Below the pieces are notes generated by a model. The model ran no database searches, was not told the origin of the DNA, and was given only the letters and a program-made list of their open reading frames with translations. Positions 53,083 to 61,591 of a stretch of 64,000 bases of DNA are shown here, one piece after another. Made by a program: the position numbers and the translations under genes. Every line of letters begins with the position of its first letter. The stretch's first letter is position 1. Source of the DNA: an uncultured Clostridia bacterium (lineage in GTDB: Bacteria > Bacillota > Clostridia > Oscillospirales > Acutalibacteraceae); contig CALAUI010000023.1 of assembly GCA_937892115.1 (NCBI GenBank), positions 1-64,000 of the forward strand, given 5' to 3'.

Positions 53083-55915
53083 ATTTTTTCCTCATCGTAA
53101 GTATATTGAAGCCGTCCTTATATTCGTATGAAACCTCATCCATGACCTTTCTGGTAATGAAGATTCCCAGACCGCCGATATCTCTCTCCTCTGCGGAAAG
53201 AGTGATATCCGGCTCTTCTTTTTCAAGAGGATTGAAGGGAACACCCGAATCCTTCAGGGTGATTACGGCATTCTCTCCTTCATCCTCAAGGGAAACCTCC
53301 ACCTTTCCGGTTTCGCCCTTGTAAGCGTAATGCGCAACGTTTACGAATACCTCCTCAAAGGCAACGCCCGTCTGCATTACGGTTTTGGGGGATGCGTTTC
53401 TTTCTTCAAAAAAGGAAGCGACAAATTCCGATGCTGCCGCAAGAGAACCGTCGGAAGCATCAAACTGCTTTGTAATTATTACTTTTTCGGATTCATTACC
53501 CATATAATCAAATGCCAGCATCGTTATATCGTCAAACTGCTCTCTTTCTCCCGCGAAGGCATCCACGTCTGACTTGACAGCCGTCAGAGCTTTTGTAACG
53601 TCAAGCTGTGCGTTGGCGGTAAGGAAAGAAGCAAGACGGTCTTCGCCGTAAAGATTATCGTCCTTATCGGTCGCCTCGGTAACACCATCGGTATACAGAA
53701 CGATTCTGTCCCCGGGATTAAGTTCAAATTCCTGTTTTTTATAAATAATACCGTCCATACCGGCAAGCACAAGACCCGCGCGGGATTTCAGATATTCATA
53801 TCCGGCTCCCTTTCTGTAAATAAGGGGAGGATTATGACCTGCATTTGCAAATTCAACGTGACCCGTTTCCGTATTGACAATGCCCATCCAGGCAGTTACA
53901 AACATATCCGCATCATTGCCCTCACAGAGCTTGCTGTTGGCCTGAGTGAATATCTCGTTTACCGGCAGACCCGTTTCCGCAAGACTCTTGATAAGCGTTT
54001 TTGCTCTCATCATGAACATGGCGGCAGGTATTCCCTTGCCCGATACGTCCGCAATCAGTACGGCGATATGAGAGGAATCAAGCATATAGAAATCATAGAA
54101 ATCTCCGCCGACCTCTTTTGCGGTATCCATAAGAGCATAGATATCAAAATCTTTTCTGTCGGGGTAGGGAGGAAATACGGAGGGAAGAGCAGCGTGCTGG
54201 ATATTCTTTGCAAATTCCAGCTCCTTGTCAATCCTTGCCTCCGCCTCGCTGATATAACGCTTCAGCGTATTAACGGTAGAATTTATATCGTCCGACAGTG
54301 ATGCGAATTCTTCGTTTGAATGAACGTCAACGACCGTATCAAGGTCACCTTCGATAATCTTGCCGAGACTGTCATTGACCTTGTGAAGATTATTGACAAC
54401 GATTCTTCTGATAACAAGATAAATCAGAATGAACAGCATGGCGAATATCAGTATCTCCATAAAGGAGTTGACATAAACCACGGAGTCACGCGTCGTATAC
54501 ATCTCACTTTCGGGCATAACGGCTACCACGTAAAAGCCCTCTGCGTGTGATCTGATGCAAAGACACTTTTCATCGTTCAGTTCAACGGTAAAGGATTCTC
54601 CGTCCTTTGCCTTACTGTTTTTGATAAAATTGCCGTTCGCATACTTTGTGCCGTTAACGTCACTTATGATATTGTATTTTTTGTCGGCAATTATTATGTG
54701 ACCGGTTTCGCCGATATGTCTGTTTTTCGTTATGTTTTTGACCTGATTTGCGATTTCGTTCTGGAACATATCCGCATCGTAAGCGGTCTGCACAAAGCCG
54801 CCGTTTCTCAGAGCGATGCCCGCCATTTTTCTTTCAACCGTACTGTCGGAGGCAAGAGGCATATACTCCTGAACGTATTCGCTTGCTTCGCCCGTTGCAA
54901 GCACCATGAAGCGGTTGCTCTGCTGTTCCTCAACGGGTTTATCCGCATCCGCGGTCATATCAAAGCCCACGTTTCCGTCCGTGGCTTCGGTGATGATACC
55001 CTTGCTGTTAACTATCCAGATATCCTTTACACCGTGCTTTTCGGCAAGTGCCTTAAGGTCGGAGGCGGGCTCCGATTCAATTTCCTTCGCGACAAGACGT
55101 GTAATGTCAAGCAGGCGTCTGTCGGAGGCAGTCTGAATTTCCTGCCTGACATCCTCAATATTCGTGGAAAGGAGCTTTACCGCACTTTCCTTTGCGGAGT
55201 ATGTCTGAAGCAGCCAGACAAACACCGTGGATGCCAGAAACGCCAGAACGACGGAAATCAGCATGGGTGTCTGGAACTGCTGTGATATATTATCGTATCT
55301 TGTTTCTTTCTTATGAATGCCGGTGGAAATGACCGTAATCGCAAAGGCGGAAGCAAAGACCGCAAAGCCATTGCAAATCACCATGGGGCCTACCACAAGC
55401 TTCACTATTTCAAATGCCCTTGCGGAATCCGTAAGATGCGTAAGGAAGAGGACAAGCATGTGGATAATCTCCATTACACCGCCGGTAATAAAGGCAACCG
55501 ACCAGGAGGGACGCTTTCCGTCAAAGATGAGTCTGCGCAGAAATGCGGCATAAAAGCCGGCAAAAATCGTTGAGAAAGAGCAGGCAAAACGGGAATACAT
55601 TCCTGCCCATTCCGCCGCAAACCAGCGGTGAACACCGCCTATCAGACCGGCAATCACACCTGCGGGTGAGCCGAAAAACAAACCTGCGCAAAGGGGTGCG
55701 GCATCTCTTGCATTGGCTGTAGCTCCGCCTACGTCAACACCGAATCTGGTGCCGAATATGGCGGCAAAGCCGAAAATCACGCCTATGATGATTTGCTGGG
55801 CGGCATAAGGAAGCTTGCTGAATTTTGTCTTTCTCTTAATGATATATAGTACTATTGAAAGGACAACGGGAACAAGCGCACAGCCGAAAAGCCGGGTCAG
55901 AATCTCCGGTCTCAT
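53075..55915 (-). CDS. Membrane sensor with SpoIIE phosphatase and RsbW-like kinase domains
   Basis: This is a 946-aa protein. Residues about 1-200 form a 5TMR-LYT-type membrane domain (GFAAIFGTRFGVDVGGATANA). A helix near 215-235, an extracellular Cache-like sensor (about 240-490), a second helix (about 490-515) and a HAMP region (about 515-570) follow. Next is a PP2C/SpoIIE phosphatase (about 590-800, EVGGDFYDFY, ADVSGKGIPAAMF, DDITMLAF) and a HATPase_c_2 domain (about 815-945, FEEVFVNVAHYAY, DSGVPFNP, GGLGIFITRKV). Both catalytic sets look intact. It likely sets the phosphorylation of the two STAS proteins in its operon. Confidence 0.92.
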   Translation of the reverse strand: MRPEILTRLFGCALVPVVLSIVLYIIKRKTKFSKLPYAAQQIIIGVIFGFAAIFGTRFGVDVGGATANARDAAPLCAGLFFGSPAGVIAGLIGGVHRWFAAEWAGMYSRFACSFSTIFAGFYAAFLRRLIFDGKRPSWSVAFITGGVMEIIHMLVLFLTHLTDSARAFEIVKLVVGPMVICNGFAVFASAFAITVISTGIHKKETRYDNISQQFQTPMLISVVLAFLASTVFVWLLQTYSAKESAVKLLSTNIEDVRQEIQTASDRRLLDITRLVAKEIESEPASDLKALAEKHGVKDIWIVNSKGIITEATDGNVGFDMTADADKPVEEQQSNRFMVLATGEASEYVQEYMPLASDSTVERKMAGIALRNGGFVQTAYDADMFQNEIANQVKNITKNRHIGETGHIIIADKKYNIISDVNGTKYANGNFIKNSKAKDGESFTVELNDEKCLCIRSHAEGFYVVAVMPESEMYTTRDSVVYVNSFMEILIFAMLFILIYLVIRRIVVNNLHKVNDSLGKIIEGDLDTVVDVHSNEEFASLSDDINSTVNTLKRYISEAEARIDKELEFAKNIQHAALPSVFPPYPDRKDFDIYALMDTAKEVGGDFYDFYMLDSSHIAVLIADVSGKGIPAAMFMMRAKTLIKSLAETGLPVNEIFTQANSKLCEGNDADMFVTAWMGIVNTETGHVEFANAGHNPPLIYRKGAGYEYLKSRAGLVLAGMDGIIYKKQEFELNPGDRIVLYTDGVTEATDKDDNLYGEDRLASFLTANAQLDVTKALTAVKSDVDAFAGEREQFDDITMLAFDYMGNESEKVIITKQFDASDGSLAAASEFVASFFEERNASPKTVMQTGVAFEEVFVNVAHYAYKGETGKVEVSLEDEGENAVITLKDSGVPFNPLEKEEPDITLSAEERDIGGLGIFITRKVMDEVSYEYKDGFNILTMRKKYE

Positions 55916-56033
55916 TCATTTCCCCCCTGTATATAATGAAAATACATATTTATTATACTACATAATTTTTCTCTTTTCCATATATTTATTTCACATTATG
56001 TAAAAATAATATGCCGCCCGTGAAGAGCAAAGT

Positions 56034-56063
56034 AAAAACGCCCCCGTCACGAATGACGGGGAC
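56034..56063 (-). terminator. Terminator of the tandem finger-protein genes
   Basis: On the minus strand the 8-bp stem CCCCGTCA/TGACGGGG has a TTCG loop and is followed by GTTTTTAC. It lies about 50 bases past the stop at 56114. Confidence 0.9.
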
Positions 56064-56113
56064 GCACTGTCATCAAATATTGCGCTTATTCAATGAAAGT
56101 AATGTATGAGGAA

Positions 56114-56704
56114 TCAGTCTTCCTTCTTCTTTGTGCAAACGAATGCAGCTGCAGCAGCTACCGAAACAGCAGCGAAAGCAGCGATACCTACGGATGTTGA
56201 ACCGGTTTCTACGGGAGCAACAGCAGCGGTTTCTGCGTCGTGAGCATAAAGATCCTTAACCTTCTGCTTGAGGGTGTTGATGAGATTGTGGATGTACTCA
56301 AGAACGTCGCCTACGATGGGAAGGTCAGCAACCTTTGCTTCAAGATCGTCAATAGCGCCTGCAACGTCAGCCTGGCCGACAGCAGCGGTACCGATATTCT
56401 CGATGAGGTCAATAAGTCTGGTGATGATGCCGGAAACAGCATTTATCCAGTCAACATTTACGGAGAAAGCGTCAACAAGTCTTGTAAGAATGTCCTTAAG
56501 GGTGATGTTGGCGAAATTACCGTTTGCTTCCTTTTTAGAATTTGCAATGTTGAACTGTGAATAGCAGATATTGATGTGGTCATTGTAAAGGTCTTCATCT
56601 GTAAAATTAGCGCCGCAATACGGACATTTGCAGTCAGCAAAAGCGATTGCTGTGCAGCCGAAGGCCATTACAAGTGCAAGAACGATAGCAACTATCTTTT
56701 TCAT
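56114..56704 (-). CDS. Secreted C2HC-finger protein, copy A of tandem pair
   Basis: This is a 196-aa protein. A signal peptide (about 1-23, with a Cys at 17) is followed by one finger C27-x2-C30-x12-H43-x3-C47, a helical region (about 65-155) and a C-terminal hydrophobic segment with a KKKED tail (TGSTSVGIAAF...), which resembles a wall- or membrane-anchor signal. It is very similar to the 56732 gene and lies 27 bases downstream of it. AAAGGA precedes the ATG. Zinc binding is inferred. Confidence 0.85.
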   Translation of the reverse strand: MKKIVAIVLALVMAFGCTAIAFADCKCPYCGANFTDEDLYNDHINICYSQFNIANSKKEANGNFANITLKDILTRLVDAFSVNVDWINAVSGIITRLIDLIENIGTAAVGQADVAGAIDDLEAKVADLPIVGDVLEYIHNLINTLKQKVKDLYAHDAETAAVAPVETGSTSVGIAAFAAVSVAAAAAFVCTKKKED

Positions 56705-56731
56705 TGTAATAATTCCTTTCTTGTTTACAGA

Positions 56732-57442
56732 TTAGTTTTCCTTTTTCTTTGTGCAAACGAAAGCAGCGGCAGCGGCAACTGATACAGCTGCGAAAGCTGC
56801 GATACCAACGGATGTTGAACCTGTATCTACGGGAGCAACAGCAGCGGTTTCTGCGTCGTGAGCGTAAAGATCCTTAACCTTCTGCTTAAGGGTGGTGATG
56901 AGGTTGTGGATATACTCAAGAACGTCGCCTACGATGGGAAGCTCTGCAACCTTTGCTTCAAGGTCGTCAATAGCGCCTGCAACGTCTGCCTTACCTACAA
57001 GAGACGTACCGATCTTCTCGATGAGGTCCATGATTCTTGTAAGAATGCCTGATACAGCGGTAAGCCAATCATTGTTTACCTTGAAAGCATCAAACAGACT
57101 GTTGATGACGTCAACGATTGTAATGTTAGCGAAGTTTGCGCCATTGTTTGCCTGACCTGCACAGATGGCAATATGGTCATTGTATGACTTTTCGCTTGAG
57201 AATTCTCTTTCGCAGTAAGGACAGGTGTTTTTGTACTGAGTAGCATCTTCCTTTGCTGTTGTAGAAGTAAGATCTGAAGCATACTTTTTGTACTGTGCAC
57301 AAACTGCGATATGAGTATTAAACTCAGAAGCAGAACCCTGGTCCCTGTTACAACCGGGGCAAACATAATCAGCAGCAAAAGCGATAGCTGTGCAGCCGAA
57401 TGCCATTACGAGTGCAAGTACGATAGCGAGTACCTTTCTCAT
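56732..57442 (-). CDS. Secreted C2HC-finger protein, copy B with two fingers
   Basis: This 236-aa protein has the same signal peptide, helical region and TGSTSVG-hydrophobic-KKKEN tail as the gene at 56114, but carries two fingers: C28-x2-C31-x12-H44-x3-C48 and C74-x2-C77-x12-H90-x3-C94. The spacing Cx2Cx12Hx3C is identical in all three. It is the first gene of the pair, with AAAGGAAG before the ATG and a strong promoter. Confidence 0.87.
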   Translation of the reverse strand: MRKVLAIVLALVMAFGCTAIAFAADYVCPGCNRDQGSASEFNTHIAVCAQYKKYASDLTSTTAKEDATQYKNTCPYCEREFSSEKSYNDHIAICAGQANNGANFANITIVDVINSLFDAFKVNNDWLTAVSGILTRIMDLIEKIGTSLVGKADVAGAIDDLEAKVAELPIVGDVLEYIHNLITTLKQKVKDLYAHDAETAAVAPVDTGSTSVGIAAFAAVSVAAAAAFVCTKKKEN

Positions 57443-57504
57443 TGGAATTACTTCCTTTCCGAAAAATTTTCCATAAAATCTTTGCAGTTTTCAATTGCGG
57501 ATAA

Positions 57505-57533
57505 ATATTACCATATTATTTATATAAAGTCAA
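57505..57533 (-). promoter_or_regulatory. Promoter of the tandem finger-protein genes
   Basis: The minus strand reads TTGACT (57528-57533), 17 bases, TAATAT (57505-57510). Confidence 0.85.
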
Positions 57534-57611
57534 TGTAAATTGTTACAATTCTGTAATAATTTGTTAAGAATTCTTAATAAATTCGCCCATTTATTACAAA
57601 TTGTAAATATA

Positions 57612-57640
57612 TTGCACAGACCGTTATTTTGTGATATGCT
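57612..57640 (+). promoter_or_regulatory. Promoter of the secreted lipase gene
   Basis: TTGCAC (57612-57617), 17 bases, TATGCT (57635-57640) with TG one base upstream of the -10. It is divergent from the promoter at 57505. Confidence 0.7.
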
Positions 57641-57666
57641 AATTCCGTAGATTGGGGGCAATCAAT

Positions 57667-59565
57667 ATGAAAAAATGCATATCTCTTATACTTTGCGCAG
57701 TGCTGGTTTTCTCATCCTGCGCCGTTCTCGCAAACGCTTCCGCAATAAGCAAGGAGGACTGGAACGGTTATCCCGTTATCCTCGTACCCGGTTACAGCTC
57801 AACGGTACTCGTTGATACCGACACCGGCGAGCAGGTCTGGGGCATTGATTTTGACAAAATAATTCCCATGCTTCTGAGCAAAATCGTTGACGTGAGCATA
57901 GGTCTCGGCGAAATGGCTTTCGGCAATCCCGACAGAATCGCGGGTGTAGTCGGCAACGGTCTGCTTGAGCTTTGCGGAAAAATCAGCTGTAATCCCGACG
58001 GAACGAGCACTTACAATCTTGAAAGAATCCGTACCGAAGCCGAGGAATTACAGCTCTCCGTACTGAAAAGGGATTATCCCGACGGCACGTTCCAGTGGGA
58101 GCCCGAAATGAGCACCGATATTACAAGCTACATCGGTGAAGACAACTTTTTCGTCTTCAACTGCGATTTCAGAATGAACAGCGCAGTATGTGCTTCACAG
58201 CTTAACGATTTTATTGAATCCGTCAAGGAATTTACGGGCAAGGATAAGGTAAATCTCTTTGCCGTCAGCCACGGCGGACAGACAACAGCCACCTATATCG
58301 CCCTTTACGGCGGCGAAAGTCTTGCCAAGGTGGTGCTGACCATTCCCGCTATCGGCGGTGCGGGTCTTGCCTATGATATTCTTGCAGACGAGGTCCATCT
58401 TGACGAGGAATGTCTTGTCAGATATCTTCAGTACGGTCTTTGCGTTGAATCCGACTTTGACTGGCTTGTAAAGGCACAGCAGCTCGGCTTCCTTGACAAA
58501 GTCCTCAAAGCCCTTGTGCCGTATCTGCATCAGGTACTCGGATACTGGGGCAGCATGTGGGATTTCGTTCCCTCGGATAAATACGAGCAGGTAAAGGCAT
58601 TGCGTCTTGATCCCGATGAAAGTGCCGAGCTGATTGCGGCATCCGACAGATTCCATAACGAGCTGCTTCCCTCCGTTTCCTCCTCAATGAAGCAGGCAAT
58701 CGCAAACGGAACAGACATTGCAATCATCGCCGGAACGGGCAACAGAATCGTTTCGGGTCTCAACGAAAGCTCCGACGGCATCATAACGGTCAATTCCTCA
58801 ACGGGTGCGACGGTCGCTCCCCTCGGCGAAAGATTTGCAGACGGCTACACGCAGGTAAACGACTGCGGCGGTAAGTACAAGGTAAGCCCTTCCATGACGG
58901 TTGACGCGTCAACGGCATACCTGCCCGACAACACCTGGTTTGTTGAGGGCTATTTCCACGGAATGACCTACTTTGACGATTACACAAGGACTTTACTCTA
59001 TACTCTGCTTCTGACAGACAAAATCGACGACGTTTATACGGATAAGGATTATCCGCAGTTCCACGATTCAACGAGTCAGTCGCTCAGCGTTTACGGTGAA
59101 TTTACCGGATGCACCCCCGGTTATCTCAATTCGGATGCAAAGACGCTGAAAATCACCAATATATGCAAGAAAGCGATAGTAACCGTTCAGGCGGTCACCG
59201 TTGACGGCATTGACCTTACCTTCAAGGTGCCCGTAAACGTACTCAAGCCGGGCGAATCGGTTGAGATACCCTTCAGCGGAGAGCTTCCCGAAGAAAGCAA
59301 GAGGGAGTTTGACCTGAATATCTGCTATCTTATGAGCAACGTAACTCCTCAGAGCTGCCGCACCCAGGGCTTTACACTCATGAACGGCGAGGATGTAAGC
59401 TATGAGGGCGGATACGTAAATCACTCAAAGATCTCTCTTGATAATTTCGTAAGCGAAAAGCTTGCAAATCTGTTTTCAAAGCTCGGCCTCAGCGAATTCT
59501 TCTCAATGATTTTCAACATTATCAGATACTGGTATCTGTTTATATCAAACGCTTTTGTCAGATAA
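57667..59565 (+). CDS. Secreted LCAT-like lipase/acyltransferase
   Basis: This 632-aa exported protein has a signal peptide (about 1-27) and an alpha/beta-hydrolase domain of the lecithin:cholesterol-acyltransferase type: the oxyanion region YPVILVPGYSST and the nucleophile elbow FAVSHGGQTTATY. A catalytic His could be in VEGYFHGMTY. Residues about 480-600 look like a beta-sandwich domain and the C terminus ends in a hydrophobic stretch (FSMIFNIIRYWYLFIS), a possible anchor. The start at 57667 follows GGGGGCAATCAAT. It likely cleaves or moves acyl groups on lipids outside the cell; this is inference. Confidence 0.87.
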   Translation: MKKCISLILCAVLVFSSCAVLANASAISKEDWNGYPVILVPGYSSTVLVDTDTGEQVWGIDFDKIIPMLLSKIVDVSIGLGEMAFGNPDRIAGVVGNGLLELCGKISCNPDGTSTYNLERIRTEAEELQLSVLKRDYPDGTFQWEPEMSTDITSYIGEDNFFVFNCDFRMNSAVCASQLNDFIESVKEFTGKDKVNLFAVSHGGQTTATYIALYGGESLAKVVLTIPAIGGAGLAYDILADEVHLDEECLVRYLQYGLCVESDFDWLVKAQQLGFLDKVLKALVPYLHQVLGYWGSMWDFVPSDKYEQVKALRLDPDESAELIAASDRFHNELLPSVSSSMKQAIANGTDIAIIAGTGNRIVSGLNESSDGIITVNSSTGATVAPLGERFADGYTQVNDCGGKYKVSPSMTVDASTAYLPDNTWFVEGYFHGMTYFDDYTRTLLYTLLLTDKIDDVYTDKDYPQFHDSTSQSLSVYGEFTGCTPGYLNSDAKTLKITNICKKAIVTVQAVTVDGIDLTFKVPVNVLKPGESVEIPFSGELPEESKREFDLNICYLMSNVTPQSCRTQGFTLMNGEDVSYEGGYVNHSKISLDNFVSEKLANLFSKLGLSEFFSMIFNIIRYWYLFISNAFVR

Positions 59566-59581
59566 ACCGATAAAACGGAAC

Positions 59582-59608
59582 AAAAAAAGCCATCCGCAAG
59601 CGGATGGC
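59582..59608. terminator. Bidirectional terminator between lipase and rplL
   Basis: The 8-bp stem GCCATCCG/CGGATGGC has loop CAAG. On the minus strand it is followed by TTTTTTTG (strong, ending rplJL), and on the plus strand by TCATTTTG (weaker). Confidence 0.9.
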
Positions 59609-59628
59609 TCATTTTGTTATAATCAAAC

Positions 59629-60006
59629 TTATTTAAGTTCAACCTTTGCGCCGACTTCTTCAAGCTTTGCCTTCATAGCGTCAGCATCTTCCTTGGAAAC
59701 AGCTTCCTTGATGGTCTTGGGAGCACCATCAACAACTGCCTTTGCCTCTGCAAGGCCAAGACCTGTGATTTCACGAACAGCCTTGATAACCTTAATCTTC
59801 TCAGCGCCTACTTCTGCGAGAACAACGTCAAATTCAGTCTTCTCTTCAGCGGCAGCAGCGCCACCTTCAGCGGGAGCAGCAACTGCAACTGCAGCAGCAG
59901 CGGATACGCCGAATTCTTCTTCTACAGCGTGTACAAGCTCTGAAAGTTCAAGAACGGTAAGAACTTTGATTTCTTCGATTATAGCATTGATTTTTTCTGA
60001 TGCCAT
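59629..60006 (-). CDS. rplL: 50S ribosomal protein L7/L12
   Basis: This 125-aa protein has an N-terminal dimerisation region (MASEKINAIIEEIKVL), an Ala-rich hinge (AAAVAVAAPAEGGAAAAEE) and the conserved C-terminal factor-binding domain with KIKVIKAVREITGLGLAEAK. The start at 60006 follows GGAGG. It is the last gene of the operon, with a terminator directly after; rpoB does not follow. Confidence 0.98.
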   Translation of the reverse strand: MASEKINAIIEEIKVLTVLELSELVHAVEEEFGVSAAAAVAVAAPAEGGAAAAEEKTEFDVVLAEVGAEKIKVIKAVREITGLGLAEAKAVVDGAPKTIKEAVSKEDADAMKAKLEEVGAKVELK

Positions 60007-60046
60007 TTTATTTTCCTCCAATTTGTATTGTTTTTAAGTTAATAAA

Positions 60047-60640
60047 TTATTCTGCAGCGGGTGCCTCTTCGGCTGCTGCTTCAGCTGCGGGAGCTGTCTC
60101 CTCTGCGGGAGCTGCTGCTTCTTCAGCTGCGGGTGCACAAGCTTCTGCGCCGCCCTTGTCAACGATTGCCTGAATAGCACGTGCGAAGGAAGCGATGGGA
60201 GCGTTGAATGCATTGCATACAGTAGCAAGAAGGATTTCTCTTGTGGGAAGCTTGGCAAGTGACTCGATTGTAGCGAGGTCAACTACCTTACCTTCAAGGT
60301 AACCACCCTTAACGGAGAAATTCTTGTGTGTGTCAGCGAACTTGGAAAGGATTCTTGCAGCTGCGGTATGGTCCTCTGCGCTGATAGCGATAGCTGTTGT
60401 ACCTTCAAGTACACCGCAGATATCTTCAAGACCTGCGTCCTTTGCAGCGAGACCGAGGAGTGTGTTCTTAACTACGGAGTATTTAATACCTGCTTCACGG
60501 AGATCCTTACGGAGAGCCGTATCGTCAGCAACGTTAATTCCCTTGTAATCAACAACAACGCCTGCTACTGAACCTTTAAGTGCGTCTGTAAGATCGGCAA
60601 CGATCTGTTTCTTCTGCTCTAAAACTTTCTCACTGGGCAT
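60047..60640 (-). CDS. rplJ: 50S ribosomal protein L10
   Basis: This 197-aa protein carries L12 dimers on the stalk. It has the family N terminus (VLEQKKQIVADLTDALKG, VVDYKGI) and the L12-binding helix. An extra Ala/Glu/Pro-rich tail of about 30 residues is present. GGAGGTG precedes the ATG. It is controlled by the L10 leader and attenuator upstream. Confidence 0.97.
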   Translation of the reverse strand: MPSEKVLEQKKQIVADLTDALKGSVAGVVVDYKGINVADDTALRKDLREAGIKYSVVKNTLLGLAAKDAGLEDICGVLEGTTAIAISAEDHTAAARILSKFADTHKNFSVKGGYLEGKVVDLATIESLAKLPTREILLATVCNAFNAPIASFARAIQAIVDKGGAEACAPAAEEAAAPAEETAPAAEAAAEEAPAAE

Positions 60641-60669
60641 TTATCAATTTCACCTCCATACGGAATATT

Positions 60670-60797
60670 AACAATAACAAAAGCCCTTTCCGCAATACCG
60701 CAGAAAGGGCAACACATACTTATAATGTATGTTTCCTTTCTCGGCAGGCGGTTAATACCATTATGCGAAAAGCACCTGCTGTCTTCAAAAAGAACAG
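60670..60797 (-). ncRNA. Ribosomal protein L10 leader RNA
   Basis: The leader between the promoter and rplJ contains the typical helix with CAGCAGGTGC pairing to CGCCTGC, next to GAGAAAGG, plus a small ACATAC/GTATGT hairpin and the terminator-like stem. Family knowledge: the L10-L12 complex binds such a leader and lowers rplJL expression. Confidence 0.8.
60675..60710 (-). terminator. Attenuator hairpin in the L10 leader
   Basis: Arms GCCCTTT/AAAGGGC extended by inner pairs, followed by TTTTGTTATTGTT on the minus strand, only about 35 bases before the rplJ start. Part of the transcription is expected to stop here. Confidence 0.75.
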
Positions 60798-60804
60798 CGT
60801 GGGT

Positions 60805-60833
60805 ATATTAACACATAAAACATTATGTGTCAA
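60805..60833 (-). promoter_or_regulatory. Promoter of rplJL
   Basis: The minus strand reads TTGACA (60828-60833), 17 bases, TAATAT (60805-60810), downstream of rplA. The match is strong. Confidence 0.9.
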
Positions 60834-60867
60834 GGATTTTTTCAGAAAATTCTGAATGTTCAGTCAC

Positions 60868-61569
60868 TTATGCTTCGGTACCGATCTTGTTGGGGTTTAC
60901 TCTGACACCGGGGCCCATTGTTGTAGCAAGAGTGCATGAACGGATATACTGACCCTTTGCAGCAGCGGGCTTTGCCTTGATAACAGCGTCAAGAAGGGTG
61001 TTGAAGTTCTCAGCGAGCTTCTCTGCGCCGAAGGATGCCTTGCCGATGGGGCAGTGAATGATATTTGTCTTGTCAAGCTTGTACTCGATCTTACCTGCTT
61101 TAGCTTCGCTAACTGCCTTTGCTACGTCAGGAGTAACGGTACCTGCTTTGGGTGTGGGCATCAAGCCACGGGGACCGAGGATCTTACCGAGACGGCCAAC
61201 AAGACCCATCATGTTGGGTGCTGCGATGGCAACGTCAAAGTCCATAAAGCCCTCGCCCTGGATCTTTGCAACGAGATCCTCTGCGCCGACGATTTCAGCA
61301 CCTGCTGCCTTTGCTGCTTCTGCATCTGCATCCTTTGCAAATACGGCAACTCTTACCTGACGGCCTGTACCGTTGGGAAGTACAACAGCGCCGCGGACCT
61401 GCTGGTCTGCATGACGTGAGTCAACACCGAGACGGATGTGAACTTCTACTGTTTCGTCGAATTTAGCTGTTGCAGTCTTAACTGCAAGATCAAGAGCGTC
61501 CTTGGGATCATAGAGAGTAGCTCTCTCTACGAGCTTTGCGCTCTCATTATATTTTTTTCCGTGTTTCAT
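60868..61569 (-). CDS. rplA: 50S ribosomal protein L1
   Basis: This 233-aa protein binds 23S rRNA at the L1 stalk. Family segments are DETVEVHIRLGVD, VVLPNGTGRQVRVAVF, the LGPRGLMPTPKAGTVT RNA-binding loop and GKIEYKLDKTN. GGGAGG lies ahead of the ATG at 61569. Upstream at 61592 is a likely L1 operator, so the gene probably controls itself. Confidence 0.98.
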   Translation of the reverse strand: MKHGKKYNESAKLVERATLYDPKDALDLAVKTATAKFDETVEVHIRLGVDSRHADQQVRGAVVLPNGTGRQVRVAVFAKDADAEAAKAAGAEIVGAEDLVAKIQGEGFMDFDVAIAAPNMMGLVGRLGKILGPRGLMPTPKAGTVTPDVAKAVSEAKAGKIEYKLDKTNIIHCPIGKASFGAEKLAENFNTLLDAVIKAKPAAAKGQYIRSCTLATTMGPGVRVNPNKIGTEA

Positions 61570-61591
61570 ATTAGTTTTTCCTCCCAATCAT

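Noticed and set aside
55916..56010. TATAAT-like boxes upstream of the SpoIIE sensor gene as a SigA promoter
   Set aside because: The region is very AT-rich with several possible -10 boxes but no -35 at a sensible distance, so I do not call a promoter there.
60818..60860. Palindromic TTCAGAAAATTCTGAA near 60839-60854 as a terminator for rplA
   Set aside because: There is no T tract after it on the minus strand and it sits just upstream of the rplJL promoter; it may be an operator but I have no support for that.
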